This document shows, in pieces, positions 1-12,031 of a stretch of 64,000 nt of DNA. A program made the position numbers and the translations under genes. The DNA comes from Streptococcus pneumoniae (GTDB lineage Bacteria; Bacillota; Bacilli; Lactobacillales; Streptococcaceae). The first letter of the stretch is position 1, and every line of letters begins with the position of its first letter. Below the pieces are notes generated by a model, which was not told the DNA's origin, did no database searches, and worked only from the letters and a program-made list of their open reading frames with translations. The stretch is from positions 1,302,001 to 1,366,000 of the forward strand of contig JBFDTN010000001.1 of NCBI GenBank assembly GCA_040719455.1. Direction: 5' to 3'.

Positions 1-122
1 CTTGCAATGACAAAGTAGTCTGTCACGCTGGTCAGCGATGTGACATCTAGCGCCACAATTTCTTCTGCACGTTTCTCGTCGGCCGCTCGAACGACCAATT
101 CTACTAATTCTTTTTCTTTCAC
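1..122 (-). CDS. rsfS: Ribosomal silencing factor RsfS (partial, N-terminus only)
   Basis: Reading the minus strand from a GTG at 122 gives 40 codons that run off the window edge. The translation begins [20 protein letters not shown] and continues with a [18 protein letters not shown] stretch, the typical start of the RsfS/Iojap family. RsfS binds ribosomal protein L14 and blocks subunit joining in starved cells (family knowledge). It follows the isochorismatase gene by 3 nt and ends the yqeG-yqeH-yhbY-nadD-yqeK run, its usual place in Firmicutes. The C-terminus lies outside the window. Confidence 0.85.
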   Translation of the reverse strand, partial: MKEKELVELVVRAADEKRAEEIVALDVTSLTSVTDYFVIA

Positions 123-125
123 GTT

Positions 126-641
126 TTACCTCATTATTTTTAACACATCTTCCATTGGAAGAACTTGGGCAAATCTTTCATGCCATAAATCTTCATAGTA
201 ATCCTGTAACGTATCAGCAGCAAAATCTTCCGTAGCAAACAGCGTGGTAGACCCTTCCGCAATCGTTACCTGATATCCCAGCTCAAAAGCAACTCTACAA
301 GAGGTATCCACACAATAATTTGTGACCATTCCACACAGGATCAAATGGTTAATCTCCGACTGCTTTAAATATTCATTTAGATCCGTGTCTTTAAACATAC
401 TGTTAAAGTGCTTATCTACAATTTTCTCATTATTTCTCACTGCTAAAACATCTGATAGTTCCCACTCTGGACTACCGTAGATAAACTCTTGGTCTGAATG
501 TCGAACAAAAATCACCTCCATGTCACTCCTTCGAGCTTCTGAGAGCAATTCTTGAATATTTTCTAAACATTCCTCAATACGATATGGCTTTGCATCAACT
601 AATAAATTTTGGACATCAATCACAATCAATGCACTTTTCAT
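126..641 (-). CDS. Isochorismatase-family cysteine hydrolase (nicotinamidase-like)
   Basis: A 171-residue protein of the isochorismatase/nicotinamidase fold. The catalytic triad positions are visible: Asp9 in LIVIDVQN, Lys77 in VDKHFNSMF and Cys110 in GMVTNYCVDTS. The family hydrolyses amides or vinyl ethers through the cysteine. Its place between yqeK/nadD and rsfS suggests a link to NAD metabolism, but the sequence does not settle whether the substrate is nicotinamide. At about 170 residues it is shorter than classical PncA (180-210), so a general cysteine hydrolase is possible. The gene starts at 641, directly after the yqeK stop at 642, so translation is probably coupled. Confidence 0.88.
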   Translation of the reverse strand: MKSALIVIDVQNLLVDAKPYRIEECLENIQELLSEARRSDMEVIFVRHSDQEFIYGSPEWELSDVLAVRNNEKIVDKHFNSMFKDTDLNEYLKQSEINHLILCGMVTNYCVDTSCRVAFELGYQVTIAEGSTTLFATEDFAADTLQDYYEDLWHERFAQVLPMEDVLKIMR

Positions 642-1232
642 CTATGACTCCTTTAAATACCCAACATAAGCATTATAGGTTTCAATGGTTTGGGGATAAA
701 TTGGAATGCCTTTTTTGGCCAGATGCGCGACAGTTTGCGCTGTTTCAAAAGCAACAGCCTTGTCTAGCGATAGCTTGGCTAGTCTTCTTGCCTCATCAAC
801 CCCCGGAAAATCACGGTTGGGCTCAATGTAGTCTGCTACGTAGAGCACCTTATCAAGCAAGGTCATCTCAGCTGCCCCAACCGTATGGCGTTGAATAGCT
901 TGTAAGATATCCGCGTCATCTAGTCCAAAATCTTGACGAATTTTGTAGGCACCGACCATACCATGCCAGACATTATTGCCCCAGGCTTTCAAGTCTTCCC
1001 CTAGCTGATACTGATTAATCAAGTCCAAAAAAACTTGATCGTCTACTTCCTTGGCATAATCATGGAGAAGAGCCGCAAGGCTCGCTTTTTGCTCATCACA
1101 ACCATACTGACGAGCCAGCTTTAATGCTGCTTCTTCCACACCAAGAACATGGCGGAAACGTTTCTCTGACATAGCAGAGCTGATTGCTTCAAGGAGCTGT
1201 TCACGGTCAAAGGATAAGTCTCTTGCTATCAT
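642..1232 (-). CDS. yqeK: HD-domain hydrolase YqeK (diadenosine tetraphosphatase family)
   Basis: A 196-residue HD-superfamily protein. His28 (KRFRHVLGV) and the His57-Asp58 pair (ALLHDYAKE) are the expected metal ligands, and an HxxVGA segment with a [12 protein letters not shown] motif follows. YqeK proteins hydrolyse Ap4A symmetrically to ADP (family knowledge). It overlaps the end of nadD by 4 nt (ATGA type), the conserved nadD-yqeK arrangement in Firmicutes. Confidence 0.93.
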   Translation of the reverse strand: MIARDLSFDREQLLEAISSAMSEKRFRHVLGVEEAALKLARQYGCDEQKASLAALLHDYAKEVDDQVFLDLINQYQLGEDLKAWGNNVWHGMVGAYKIRQDFGLDDADILQAIQRHTVGAAEMTLLDKVLYVADYIEPNRDFPGVDEARRLAKLSLDKAVAFETAQTVAHLAKKGIPIYPQTIETYNAYVGYLKES

Positions 1233-1861
1233 TTGTAAAGCCCTTCTTTCTCAATGTAGGTCAAAACAGACTGGGGAAGAAGAAAATTAGGCTTTCTGTC
1301 ATTTTTCAAAAACTCACGCACCATGCTCGATGAAATATCCATCAGAGGAACATCCACCCAAATCACAGGATAGGAAGTTCCAGCCTTGTAACGTGGACGC
1401 TGCACCCCTACAAACTGAACTAAATCAACCAACTCGTTAATTCGATGCCACTTGGGCAAATAATCCACCATATCTGCACCGATGATGAAATAATAATCCG
1501 TATCTGGATGTTTTTCCGTCAAGAGTTTCATGGTGTCATAGGTATAACTGATCCCTTTTCGCTCCAGCTCAATGGTCTCAATTCCAAGTCCATCCACACC
1601 TTCAATCGCAAGTTCCAGCATCTTCAAACGATGAGCTTCATCGATGGTTTCTTTTTTATCCACATGTGGTGGTTCGTATTCTGGCATGAGAAGCACTTGA
1701 TCTAACCCCAACTGTTGCCGTACTTGATCAGCTATGACCAGATGGGCATGATGAACAGGGTTGAAATTCCCTCCTAAAATGCCTACTTGTTTGCGTTTTT
1801 TTTCCTTTACCTCAGGCTCTAAATCGACCTTCGTAAAGGGAGTTAAGAGTTCAATCGCCAT
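1229..1861 (-). CDS. nadD: Nicotinate-nucleotide adenylyltransferase
   Basis: A 210-residue enzyme that adenylates nicotinate mononucleotide to deamido-NAD in NAD synthesis. The nucleotidyltransferase signature [15 protein letters not shown] starts near residue 27, with the (H/T)xGH-type motif here reading HHAH. The C-terminal [10 protein letters not shown] motif (ISSTxIR class) is present. About 25 residues precede the first strand, which is normal for streptococcal NadD. It lies between yhbY and yqeK and overlaps yqeK by 4 nt. Confidence 0.95.
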   Translation of the reverse strand: MAIELLTPFTKVDLEPEVKEKKRKQVGILGGNFNPVHHAHLVIADQVRQQLGLDQVLLMPEYEPPHVDKKETIDEAHRLKMLELAIEGVDGLGIETIELERKGISYTYDTMKLLTEKHPDTDYYFIIGADMVDYLPKWHRINELVDLVQFVGVQRPRYKAGTSYPVIWVDVPLMDISSSMVREFLKNDRKPNFLLPQSVLTYIEKEGLYK

Positions 1862-1903
1862 CTCTACTCCTCCATGATCTGTCTGTCTTTATCAGTCAAA
1901 TCC

Positions 1904-2215
1904 CTAGATTTCCTTTACTTTTACAGAAAGTTTTCGATTTTCTTTTTTACTGGATTGCTTAAAGAGGATGAGAATACGACCGATTTTCTGCACCGTATCC
2001 ACTCCAATCTCTTCTTCTAAAATCTCAGCTACCTCATGGATGTTTTCATCCGTATTTTGTAGAAGCGTCACCTTGATTAGCTCTCGTCTGTCTAGTGCTT
2101 GACGGACGCTTGTTTTAATCTGATCATTCAAGCCATGTTTTCCAATTTGAATGATTGGTTTCAAATGATGAGCTTGACTGTTTAAAAAAGCTCGTTGTTT
2201 TGATGTTAATGCCAT
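1904..2215 (-). CDS. yhbY: YhbY-type CRM-domain RNA-binding protein
   Basis: A 103-residue single CRM-domain protein. It starts MALTSKQRAFLNSQAHHLKP and carries the GKHGLND loop that corresponds to the GxxG RNA-binding motif. YhbY proteins associate with the pre-50S ribosomal subunit (family knowledge). It lies 12 nt downstream of the yqeH stop and upstream of nadD, in the conserved ribosome-assembly run. The last residues after ILFKQSS are polar and poorly conserved. Confidence 0.93.
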   Translation of the reverse strand: MALTSKQRAFLNSQAHHLKPIIQIGKHGLNDQIKTSVRQALDRRELIKVTLLQNTDENIHEVAEILEEEIGVDTVQKIGRILILFKQSSKKENRKLSVKVKEI

Positions 2216-2227
2216 AGTATTTCCTTT

Positions 2228-3334
2228 TTATATGATTGCTTTTCGTGTGACAACTCCTACACCCTCTGGTGCCCAAGCTGCCACTTTTGCTGCGCCATTC
2301 ACTCGAATCCAACCAAGACCCGAGAAAACAACGTCTGTCTTTTCCGTAATCGTAAACTCATGCTTAACGAGAGTTGGAAAAGCCTCTATCTCTTTCTTAC
2401 CAGGCGGAGTCAATAAACTTCCCACATGCTTGTCATAAAAAGCATTTGCACCATCTAACTTAGTCCGATGAAGGTTTAATTCATTATCCACATAAGCTGT
2501 AAAGCCTTGCTTACTTCCTGCGACAAAATCAAAGCGTGCTAAGCCACCCAAAAAGAGAGTTTGCTCAGGATTTAGCTGATAAGTCTTGGGCTTGATTTCT
2601 TTCCTAGGGCTGGCAAATTTGAGATTTTTCCCAGACAAATAATGAGCCATCTGATGGCGATGGATAATCCCTGGAGTATCGTAGATATAAGAACCATCCG
2701 CAAGCGGAATCTCAATTTTATCCAAAGTGGTGCCTGGAAAACGAGAGGTGGTGATCACATCCTTATCTCCTGTAATCTCCTGAATGATTGCGTTAATCAA
2801 GGTTGATTTGCCAACATTGGTCACCCCAACGACATAGACATCACGACCAGCTCTCAGCTTTTCAATCTTTTCGATCAATTCCTTGATCGCTTCTTTCTGC
2901 TGGGCACTGGTCAAGATAACATCCAAAGGACGCAAACCTTCTTCGTGGGCACGCTCAGTCAGCCATTGGGTCACTTTACTACTCTTGACTGATTTTGGTA
3001 AAATATCCTTTTTATTTCCGACGAGCAGAATGTCATTTCCTGACACAAAACGAGGAAGCCCTGGAATAATCGAGCCATTGAAATCAAAAATATCAATGAC
3101 ATTGACCACCAAAGCCTTGCTATCTCCCACCTCATGCAAGAGTCTTAAAAATTCATCATCGGTGATTTGCACATCAGTGATTTCATTATAATGACGCAGA
3201 CGAAAACAGCGCTGGCAGTACAATTCCCCAGTTTCTAAACCTTTTTCCAAGGCACTTTGAGGCGTATAGCCCATCTTATCCTTGTGTTCTGTCTGAATCG
3301 CGACTCCACAGCCGATACAAAGAAGTTCTTCCAT
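2228..3334 (-). CDS. yqeH: Ribosome biogenesis GTPase YqeH
   Basis: A 368-residue circularly permuted GTPase. I start it at the ATG at 3334 (MEELLCIGCG), one base past the yqeG stop. A longer in-frame reading back to 3436 would overlap yqeG and has no family support. An N-terminal zinc finger (CIGCG ... CQRC) is followed by the permuted order G4 (VGNKKD), G5, G1 (GVTNVGKST), G2/G3 (DTPG). YqeH acts in 30S ribosomal subunit maturation (family knowledge). Confidence 0.95.
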   Translation of the reverse strand: MEELLCIGCGVAIQTEHKDKMGYTPQSALEKGLETGELYCQRCFRLRHYNEITDVQITDDEFLRLLHEVGDSKALVVNVIDIFDFNGSIIPGLPRFVSGNDILLVGNKKDILPKSVKSSKVTQWLTERAHEEGLRPLDVILTSAQQKEAIKELIEKIEKLRAGRDVYVVGVTNVGKSTLINAIIQEITGDKDVITTSRFPGTTLDKIEIPLADGSYIYDTPGIIHRHQMAHYLSGKNLKFASPRKEIKPKTYQLNPEQTLFLGGLARFDFVAGSKQGFTAYVDNELNLHRTKLDGANAFYDKHVGSLLTPPGKKEIEAFPTLVKHEFTITEKTDVVFSGLGWIRVNGAAKVAAWAPEGVGVVTRKAII

Positions 3335-3335
3335 C

Positions 3336-3863
3336 TTATATTCCTTTTGTAAATTGAATTGGGCCGTATTTCTCCTTGATTTGTTTGAGAACACGGCGCT
3401 CACGCGCCCGATTGATTTGGGTATTAATCGAGTCATGTTTGACCAAGGGTTTGACTAAAATTGAGCGAATCCCTGCTCGATGAGCTGCACGAATGTCTGT
3501 CATGAGCTGATCTCCGACCATGACAACCTCGTTCTTGTCAATCGAAAACTTCCTCAAGGCTCGATCAATCCCAAAAGTGAAAGGCTTCAGCGACCAATAG
3601 ACATAGTCGATCCCAAAACGCTCTACCGCACGGCGCACCCGCTTTTGCGTGTTATTAGACACGACCACAACTTTAATCCCAGCGTCTCGCATATCATGCA
3701 ACCACTGACGCATTTCCTTAGTCCCATCAGGGTTATTCCAGGCAATCAAGGTATTGTCCAAATCGACCAATACCGCAGAAATACCATGCTTTTCTAAACT
3801 CTCTACTGTCAAATCATAAACTGCCTCAATCGCAAAATCAGGCATATAATTCTCAATTCCCAC
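3336..3863 (-). CDS. yqeG: YqeG-family HAD phosphatase
   Basis: A 175-residue HAD-superfamily (class IIIA) phosphatase. Motif I is AVLVDLDNTLIAWN, motif II is VVVSNN and motif IV is MVGDQLMTDI. The physiological substrate is unknown to me. It is first in the yqeG-yqeH-yhbY-nadD-yqeK run, and its stop codon lies one base before the yqeH start. The C-terminal tail is basic, typical of Firmicute YqeG. Confidence 0.93.
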   Translation of the reverse strand: MGIENYMPDFAIEAVYDLTVESLEKHGISAVLVDLDNTLIAWNNPDGTKEMRQWLHDMRDAGIKVVVVSNNTQKRVRRAVERFGIDYVYWSLKPFTFGIDRALRKFSIDKNEVVMVGDQLMTDIRAAHRAGIRSILVKPLVKHDSINTQINRARERRVLKQIKEKYGPIQFTKGI

Positions 3864-3941
3864 ATTTCACTCCAAAAAATTCTGCTTTCTTTATTGTATC
3901 ATAAATTAGCCAGTCACGCACCTAGAATCTTTTAGGCAATG

Positions 3942-3970
3942 AAAAAGCACCAGTAAAACTGGCGATTTTT
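3942..3970 (-). terminator. Intrinsic terminator after dnaJ
   Basis: A short hairpin lies just past the dnaJ stop. CCAGT pairs with ACTGG around a TTT loop, and A and T runs on either side let it act in both directions. It closes the chaperone cluster and separates it from yqeG. Confidence 0.7.
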
Positions 3971-3971
3971 C

Positions 3972-5102
3972 TTACATTTCTTCAAAAGCGTCTTTCATCT
4001 TGTCGAAAAATCCTTTTTTCTTGGGATGGACATTGATATTTCCTGCAGCTGCGAAATCTTTCAAGGCTGCTTTTTGTTTGTCATTGAGGTTGGTTGGTGT
4101 GACGACATTGACGGTCACATATTGGTCACCCACAGCTCCCCCACGAAGACTTGGAGCACCCTTGCCTCGCAAGCGGAATCGTTTACCTGTTTGCGTTCCT
4201 TCTGGAATGGTCAACTCCACATTACCATGAACCGTTGGGATTTCTACACTGTCCCCCAAGGCTGCTTGAACAAAGTTAAGGTCTAATTTGTAGAAGATGG
4301 TGGAGCCATCACGCTCAAACTTATCACTGGCTTCGACCTGCACTAAGACATACAAATCCCCATACGGACCGCCATTAAAACCAGCTTCCCCTTGACCAGC
4401 TAGGCGGATTTGTTGCCCAGTTTCTACCCCTGCTGGCACTTTTACAGTTACCGTGTGCGCTTGTTTTTCATGACCTGTGCCGTGACAAGTGTTACATGGC
4501 GTTTTGATTTCTTTTCCACGACCATGACAGACATCACAGGTCACTTGACGGCGCATCATACCAAGCGGTGTTTGAGTATCGACATTGATGACCCCTGCGC
4601 CATGACAGCGACCACAGGTCACAGGGCTGGTTCCTGGTTTTGCACCAGAACCTGTACAAGTCCGACAAGTTGCTTCGCGATTATAGCTGACTTCTTTTTC
4701 AGCCCCAAAAATCGCTTCTTCAAACTTCAAATTCACACGGTATTGAAGATCGTCTCCCTGACGCGGTGCATTTGGATTACGACTTGCACCACCGCCTCCA
4801 AAGAAGCTAGAGAAGATGTCCTCAAAACCTCCAAAACCTGCACCGTCAAAGCCACTAAAGCCTCCACCGCCAAAACCACCTTGGGCACCCGCAGCGCCGT
4901 ATTGGTCATAGGCAGCCCTCTTTTGGCTATCGCTAAGTGTTTCATAAGCCTCTTGAATGTCCTTGTATTTTTGCTCCGCACCAGCCTCTTTATTGATGTC
5001 TGGATGGTACTTCTTAGACATTTTCCGATAAGCCTTCTTAATCTCATCTTGAGACGCATCCTTAGATACCCCAAGACGATCGTAAAATTCAGTGTTGTTC
5101 AT
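3972..5102 (-). CDS. dnaJ: Chaperone protein DnaJ
   Basis: A 376-residue type I Hsp40. It has a J-domain (residues 1-70) with the HPD motif in KKYHPDINK, then a glycine/phenylalanine-rich linker (about 75-110). Four CxxCxGxG zinc repeats follow ([32 protein letters not shown]), then the C-terminal substrate-binding domains. DnaJ stimulates the ATPase of DnaK and delivers unfolded clients. The gene is separated from dnaK by about 850 nt of repeat-bearing spacer, so it may be partly transcribed on its own. Confidence 0.98.
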   Translation of the reverse strand: MNNTEFYDRLGVSKDASQDEIKKAYRKMSKKYHPDINKEAGAEQKYKDIQEAYETLSDSQKRAAYDQYGAAGAQGGFGGGGFSGFDGAGFGGFEDIFSSFFGGGGASRNPNAPRQGDDLQYRVNLKFEEAIFGAEKEVSYNREATCRTCTGSGAKPGTSPVTCGRCHGAGVINVDTQTPLGMMRRQVTCDVCHGRGKEIKTPCNTCHGTGHEKQAHTVTVKVPAGVETGQQIRLAGQGEAGFNGGPYGDLYVLVQVEASDKFERDGSTIFYKLDLNFVQAALGDSVEIPTVHGNVELTIPEGTQTGKRFRLRGKGAPSLRGGAVGDQYVTVNVVTPTNLNDKQKAALKDFAAAGNINVHPKKKGFFDKMKDAFEEM

Positions 5103-5950
5103 AATTAAGATGTTAAGCCGTTAAACAACTCGAAGAAAAATAGGAAACCTGACGAAGATGCTTTGCATCTAGGAATGGTTTATCTTTTTTCAAAGAGTTG
5201 TAGGCGTACTCAATTCCTTTCTGTTAAAATGCTAAGTCAACAAATGACTTAAAGGAAATAGGGAAATTTACCAAAGATACCAAGCCCGTAAACGGCAAAG
5301 TCAAAATAGCAAATGTGACGAAGACGCTTGCGTCTAGGAAACGTTTGTACCTAAAGGTAGCCATATCTGTAAGCCAGCTATGCTGGAACAGCTATGTCTC
5401 TTTTTGACATGACGTTAGGGCGGGTTCGATTACTCAAACCACATATCCTTTCTTATAAAGTTAAAACGGAAACAAGCTCCACACACTAGGGCGTACTCAA
5501 TTCCTTTCTGTTAAAGTTAAGTATAGAAAAGATGTTTACTCAGATTAGCGCAACTCATTTATATCAAGCTATAATCTCCTGAAACAGACGTTTTCACTAG
5601 GATTTTAGCCCAGGTTCTCACATCAAGCTAACCCACTCTTCCCATTTCTTACTAGCAAAGCAGGAGCCAAGAAATCCTCCCTAGCTCCTTGCTATATGTA
5701 TCTTGCGATACTTGTTTTCATTTGTGTATGTGACCTGATATCAATTGCTAGTAGAACAATTCATCTACCAAAATAGACTGAGTTCCAAGAGTATCTTCAT
5801 ATCGTCACATTATAGTTAAACTCGGACAATCTATATCAGCTGAACTGAGTTCGAGCTAAAAGTCTTGCAAAAAAGATAGATGGGCTAGCGTTCTATGAAC
5901 GCTTCACCAATCTCCTATTTTTGCTGGGACTTTTTTAACGCTCTCACATC
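5103..5950. repeat. Repeat-filled spacer between dnaK and dnaJ
   Basis: I find no convincing gene in these 848 nt. Repeat copies fill much of it. A 26-bp sequence occurs exactly at 5203-5228 and 5490-5515. A hairpin unit with a GACGAAGA core (arms AGATGC/GCATCT and AGACGC/GCGTCT) occurs near 5151-5173 and 5316-5338. Positions 5347-5399 are an inverted, diverged copy of 8751-8808 in the grpE-hrcA spacer. A GAGTTCGAGCTAAAA motif near 5849 recurs near 8727. These are dispersed intergenic repeats of unknown type. Confidence 0.7.
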
Positions 5951-8148
<2,198 letters not shown>

Positions 8149-8673
8149 CTAGTTATAGACGACTACCATAGCAGGACGCAAAACCCTCTCATGCAACTTA
8201 TAGCCTTTTTGGAAGACTTGGGCAATGGTATCAGCTGGGTGTTCATCGTCTGCCGGCATGGTTTGAATAGCCATGTGGAAGTTAGGGTCGAACGCCCCAT
8301 CCGCCGCCACTTCTTCAATACCTTCGTCTTTGAGTGCTTGAATGAGGCTTTCTTGTACCATTTCAAGGCCTTTTTTCACATCGTCTGTCAATCCTTCCAC
8401 GGCTAAAGCACGCTCAAGGTTATCGAGGGATGGCAAGATTGCCTTAGCCAAATCTTGGCTGCGGTACTTTTGCAAGATTTGGCGTTCTTCGCTACTGCGA
8501 CGTTGAATATTTTGCATTTCAGCTACGGCACGCAGGTACTTGTTTTCAAAGTCTTCTGCACGCTCGTTGGCCAATTCTAATTCTGATTTTTCTTGAGGCG
8601 CTTCTTCTTGGACAACTTCTTCTGTCCCTTCCACTTCCTCAACTTGTTCTTCTTTTTTAATTTCTTCGGTCAC
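8149..8673 (-). CDS. grpE: Nucleotide exchange factor GrpE
   Basis: A 174-residue GrpE. A highly acidic N-terminus (residues 1-40, many Glu) leads into the long coiled coil ([19 protein letters not shown]), and the C-terminal beta domain ends [11 protein letters not shown]. It releases ADP from DnaK. It lies between hrcA and dnaK in the CIRCE-controlled cluster. Confidence 0.96.
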   Translation of the reverse strand: MTEEIKKEEQVEEVEGTEEVVQEEAPQEKSELELANERAEDFENKYLRAVAEMQNIQRRSSEERQILQKYRSQDLAKAILPSLDNLERALAVEGLTDDVKKGLEMVQESLIQALKDEGIEEVAADGAFDPNFHMAIQTMPADDEHPADTIAQVFQKGYKLHERVLRPAMVVVYN

Positions 8674-8931
8674 ACGAAACCTCCTTTATAACATATTTCG
8701 GAATGCTCTCTTCTTAATGAATTGAACTCGAGCTAAAATCTCGGAAAAAGAGACATAGCTGTTCTAGCTTTAGCTAGATTACAGATATGGCCACCTTTAG
8801 GTATGAACACTCCTAAAAGCCTCAGCTTCTACGTCGTATTCCCTATTTTTTCCGTAGCTGTTACGAGCTTGCTCGTTGTACAGATACGGATGCCCTTGGG
8901 GTACACCTCGATTTTTTCACGCCCTCGTATC
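8674..8931. repeat. hrcA-grpE spacer with inverted repeat copies
   Basis: A 258-nt gap without a gene. Positions 8751-8808 are a reverse-complement, diverged copy of 5347-5399 in the dnaK-dnaJ spacer. A short ACGAGCTTGCTCGT palindrome lies near 8865. Copies in both spacers suggest a dispersed repeat family, not operon-specific signals. Confidence 0.6.
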
Positions 8932-9966
8932 TTAATGAACCTCGTAGTGGTTGCTACTTAAATATCGATAAAAATCGGTTAGTTTCATCATGAGGACGCG
9001 GTTGACGAGATTGATCAGGCTCATCAGGCGGTTGTAGTCCACGTTGATGGGGCCGATGACAGACAATAGTCCAAATCCGCGATAGGGGATAAGAAACTTG
9101 GTCGTCACCACGGTCAAATTAGAGAGCGATTGTTCTCGGCTGTCAGCCACCTTGACACTTTGCATTTCATCTTCTGCTAGGTTGCTTCGCATTTCAAGGG
9201 CTACCTTTTGCGGAAAATCAAAGAACTGATAAGCTCTGATATCTGCAAAATCGAGCAAGCGAATCTTTCCAGCAGTCACGACATCCTCTGTAAAGAGGTC
9301 TGAGAAAATGTGTTCAAAGAGATGAAGGACATTGTCTGTCGTGACGAAATGCCGTTGGATAATCTGGGGAATCTCGGTCCGTAGCTTGTAGTGAATATCA
9401 AGGACGGACTTTCCAAGCAGGCGCTCCCGCACCAGACTTCTCACTTCCATTAAATCTTCACGGAGAAAATTCTTTGGAATGGCAAACTGTCTGGTCAGGG
9501 TCTTTGACTCATCCAAGGTCATAACGGCTAGAGCTGCATGCTGACTGAGGATAACGATGTCAAAGGCTGTTAGCTTTTGCTGGCTGGGCTCGACATCGAG
9601 CACTGCCACCGTACAAGCTGTCAGATCAGAAAGAATAGTCGCTGCCGTCTGGAAAATATCGTCCAAGCGGAAAAACTCGCGGTCAAAACTTCTGACGACT
9701 TGATAGACATCCTCTTCAGCTAGACTATCAAAGGTAAGAGAATGCTCCACAAAGTATTTAAAACCCTCCACACTAGGCATTCGACCACTCGATGTATGGG
9801 CTTTTTCAAGGAGCCCTTTTTTCTCGAGAGCCGCCATTTCATTTCGAATGGTTGCACTACTTGAGGCAATACTTTCTTGGAGAGCTTTTGATCCGACTGG
9901 TTCGTGTGTTTTCGTAAAGATTTCAACGATTAAATTTAGAATTTCATGTTGGCGTTCTGTTACCAA
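8932..9966 (-). CDS. hrcA: Heat-inducible transcription repressor HrcA
   Basis: A 344-residue repressor. The N-terminal winged helix ([17 protein letters not shown], then [20 protein letters not shown]) binds CIRCE operators, and the larger C-terminal part is the HrcA dimerisation/sensing domain. It represses chaperone operons and depends on GroE for activity (family knowledge). It is first in the hrcA-grpE-dnaK-dnaJ order and lies directly downstream of a perfect CIRCE element and a sigma-A promoter. Confidence 0.97.
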   Translation of the reverse strand: MVTERQHEILNLIVEIFTKTHEPVGSKALQESIASSSATIRNEMAALEKKGLLEKAHTSSGRMPSVEGFKYFVEHSLTFDSLAEEDVYQVVRSFDREFFRLDDIFQTAATILSDLTACTVAVLDVEPSQQKLTAFDIVILSQHAALAVMTLDESKTLTRQFAIPKNFLREDLMEVRSLVRERLLGKSVLDIHYKLRTEIPQIIQRHFVTTDNVLHLFEHIFSDLFTEDVVTAGKIRLLDFADIRAYQFFDFPQKVALEMRSNLAEDEMQSVKVADSREQSLSNLTVVTTKFLIPYRGFGLLSVIGPINVDYNRLMSLINLVNRVLMMKLTDFYRYLSSNHYEVH

Positions 9967-9994
9967 AACCTCACCTCCAATCCGGATTCTCTTG

Positions 9995-10021
9995 TTAGCA
10001 CTCTAACCTTTCGAGTGCTAA
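9995..10021 (-). promoter_or_regulatory. CIRCE operator 1 (perfect)
   Basis: TTAGCACTC, nine bases, GAGTGCTAA: an exact match to the CIRCE consensus bound by HrcA. It lies between the -10 element and the hrcA start, so it overlaps the early transcribed region of the operon. Confidence 0.97.
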
Positions 10022-10032
10022 CTCATGATTCT

Positions 10033-10060
10033 ATTATACACCGATTATTCTCAAAGTCAA
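10033..10060 (-). promoter_or_regulatory. hrcA operon promoter
   Basis: On the minus strand, TTGACT (10060-10055) and TATAAT (10038-10033) are separated by 16 nt. The promoter lies between the two CIRCE elements, the expected layout for HrcA-repressed streptococcal chaperone operons. Confidence 0.85.
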
Positions 10061-10077
10061 GGGGAAAACCTCAATTT

Positions 10078-10104
10078 TTAGCACTCTTTTTGCTTGAGTG
10101 CTAG
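10078..10104. promoter_or_regulatory. CIRCE operator 2 (one mismatch)
   Basis: TTAGCACTC, nine bases, GAGTGCTAG, differing from consensus only in the last base. It is just upstream of the hrcA -35 element. It is also upstream of the divergent DUF2207 gene, so HrcA bound here could affect both directions. Confidence 0.92.
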
Positions 10105-10198
10105 AAATCCGTCTGAGGACCTAGAAACTATTTACTATAATAATCTGGATTTTTTAAAATTTAAGAGTATAATAGAAGATAAAAAGGAGGAATTTCTT

Positions 10199-12001
10199 AT
10201 GAAAAAATGGTTCATTCGCTCTCTCTTTCTCCTATTCCTCTTTGTAAATCCTTCTGTTTTAGCAGATGATTTACAAGTGAGTGCTTATCATATTGATGTT
10301 TCCGTGCAGCAAAATGGCGATTTGGCTGTCAGTGAAGAAATGACTTTTCAAGCAGACCGTCATTATAACGGTGTTTACTATCATTTAGACAAGCAGGAAA
10401 CCGAGGGAACATACACCCAGGTAACGGATATTTCTGCAAGTGAGAAGACAGATCAAGGCGAGCAAGTGCTCACCGAATCAAGTAGCGGTCAGGAGCAAAC
10501 CTATCAGCTTTCAGATACTGGTTCCTATCTGAAGTTTAAATTATTTTTGCCACTTGATGCGAATGCTCGCACCGTACTTCTTCGCTATACGCTCAAGAGC
10601 TCCGTTATCAATTATCTTGATGTAGCGGAAATCAATCGAAAATTCGTAGGTCAGGGCTGGGATATTGACCAAGAAAATATCCGAATCCATATCCGTTTTC
10701 CCAAAGCTCTATCAGCGGATACACTCAAGGCTTGGGGGCATGCGAGTGACCAAGGAGAGGTCCGCATTGATCCAGATTACAAAGGAGTGACCTTTACCAG
10801 TCCACGCAATCAATCTGGTGATTTCATCGAAACAAGAGTACTCTTTTCACCAGATGTCACAGCGGACAATCCAAATCGTGTGTCAGAAAAAGCTTGGGAT
10901 CGTATCGCCCAAGAAGAGGGACAACGTGCCTACGAACGATTGCGCCATCAAAAAGAAATCGAGGAAGAAAAAAAGCAAGCTCATACCCTGTCTATCAGCC
11001 TATTGCCAATCATGGGAACGACCTTACTGGGTGTCTATTTCTTTGTCCATAGACCCTATAAAAGATGGACAGAAAAACTACCACTGGTTCCTGAGCATCT
11101 ATTTGATATTCCACGAGACATCTCGCCTGCGGTTATGCATATCACCGTCTTTAAAAAACTAGATGGTGCTGACATGGGGGCTACTTTGCTTGATTTAGTC
11201 CGCAAGAAAAAGGTCGCTTTAGACAGCTTGACAAACGATTCTGGCTTTACACTTCTTTCACGAGAAAATCTTCTCCCTCATGAAGAAGTGCTCATCTCTC
11301 TCCTATTTGATAAGATTAGCTCAAATCAATCTTGGGTTACACTTAGTCAAATCAAACGCTACGCTAAAAAACATCCTAGCAGCTATGCCAATCGGATTGA
11401 AGACTTCAGAAAAGCTGCACGAAATCAAGCACCACATTACACAGATCAGGATACTCGCTTTTCTGCGATTTATACATGGATTTCAAGTAGTATTGCAGTC
11501 CTTGCCCTGCTTGCTAGTCTTTGGACCTTAAGGTTGTCTATGGACTTCTTCCCCTATACCATGATCGTCTTAGTATTTGGCATCTTCATCTTCCTATCTA
11601 ATCGATTCTTTTCCAAACGTCGAACTCTTGAGGAAGAATACGAATATCGGCAATGGAAAGCTTTTAAGCAGATGCTCATAGATATTAGTCGACTGGACAC
11701 CGCTGACATCGCAGCAGTCACGATTTGGGACCATATCTTAGTCTATGCTGTATCACTCGGTGTCGCTAAAAACGTTATCCACAGACTAAAAGAGGTCTTT
11801 CCAGAAGGTCTGCCAGATACAGACTGGAACACCGATTACCAGAGATTTATTTATAACACTGCCTTTTTCCACCAGTTTAATAACTCCTTCCAACAATCCT
11901 ATGAAACCGCAACTTCTATCAATGCAAGCGGCAGCGGTGGGGGATTTAGCGGAGGTAGTTCAGGTGGCTTTGGAGGAGGATCTGGCGGCGGTGGATTTTA
12001 A
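10199..12001 (+). CDS. DUF2207 family secreted/membrane protein
   Basis: A 600-residue protein starting at the ATG at 10199, behind an AAGGAGG Shine-Dalgarno; a TATAAT box lies at 10168-10173. It has a signal peptide (KKWFIRSLFLLFLFVNPSVLA), an extracytoplasmic DUF2207 domain (about 25-240), a membrane segment near 270-290, a cytoplasmic part, two more membrane segments near 455-500 and a C-terminus of Gly/Ser repeats. The family is widespread but its function is not known to me. The TTG-initiated extension upstream would run through CIRCE 2 and is rejected. Confidence 0.85.
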   Translation: MKKWFIRSLFLLFLFVNPSVLADDLQVSAYHIDVSVQQNGDLAVSEEMTFQADRHYNGVYYHLDKQETEGTYTQVTDISASEKTDQGEQVLTESSSGQEQTYQLSDTGSYLKFKLFLPLDANARTVLLRYTLKSSVINYLDVAEINRKFVGQGWDIDQENIRIHIRFPKALSADTLKAWGHASDQGEVRIDPDYKGVTFTSPRNQSGDFIETRVLFSPDVTADNPNRVSEKAWDRIAQEEGQRAYERLRHQKEIEEEKKQAHTLSISLLPIMGTTLLGVYFFVHRPYKRWTEKLPLVPEHLFDIPRDISPAVMHITVFKKLDGADMGATLLDLVRKKKVALDSLTNDSGFTLLSRENLLPHEEVLISLLFDKISSNQSWVTLSQIKRYAKKHPSSYANRIEDFRKAARNQAPHYTDQDTRFSAIYTWISSSIAVLALLASLWTLRLSMDFFPYTMIVLVFGIFIFLSNRFFSKRRTLEEEYEYRQWKAFKQMLIDISRLDTADIAAVTIWDHILVYAVSLGVAKNVIHRLKEVFPEGLPDTDWNTDYQRFIYNTAFFHQFNNSFQQSYETATSINASGSGGGFSGGSSGGFGGGSGGGGF

Positions 12002-12031
12002 GAACCTGTATTCACAGCTCAGCAATTCTAA

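Noticed and set aside
4410-5108. 232-codon plus-strand frame opposite dnaJ, and similar long frames opposite dnaK, secA and ilvB
   Set aside because: They are antisense shadows of conserved genes, with no ribosome sites and unusual composition.
10094-10198. TTG-initiated N-terminal extension of the DUF2207 protein
   Set aside because: It runs through CIRCE 2 and the promoter, while an ATG with a strong RBS and signal peptide starts at 10199.
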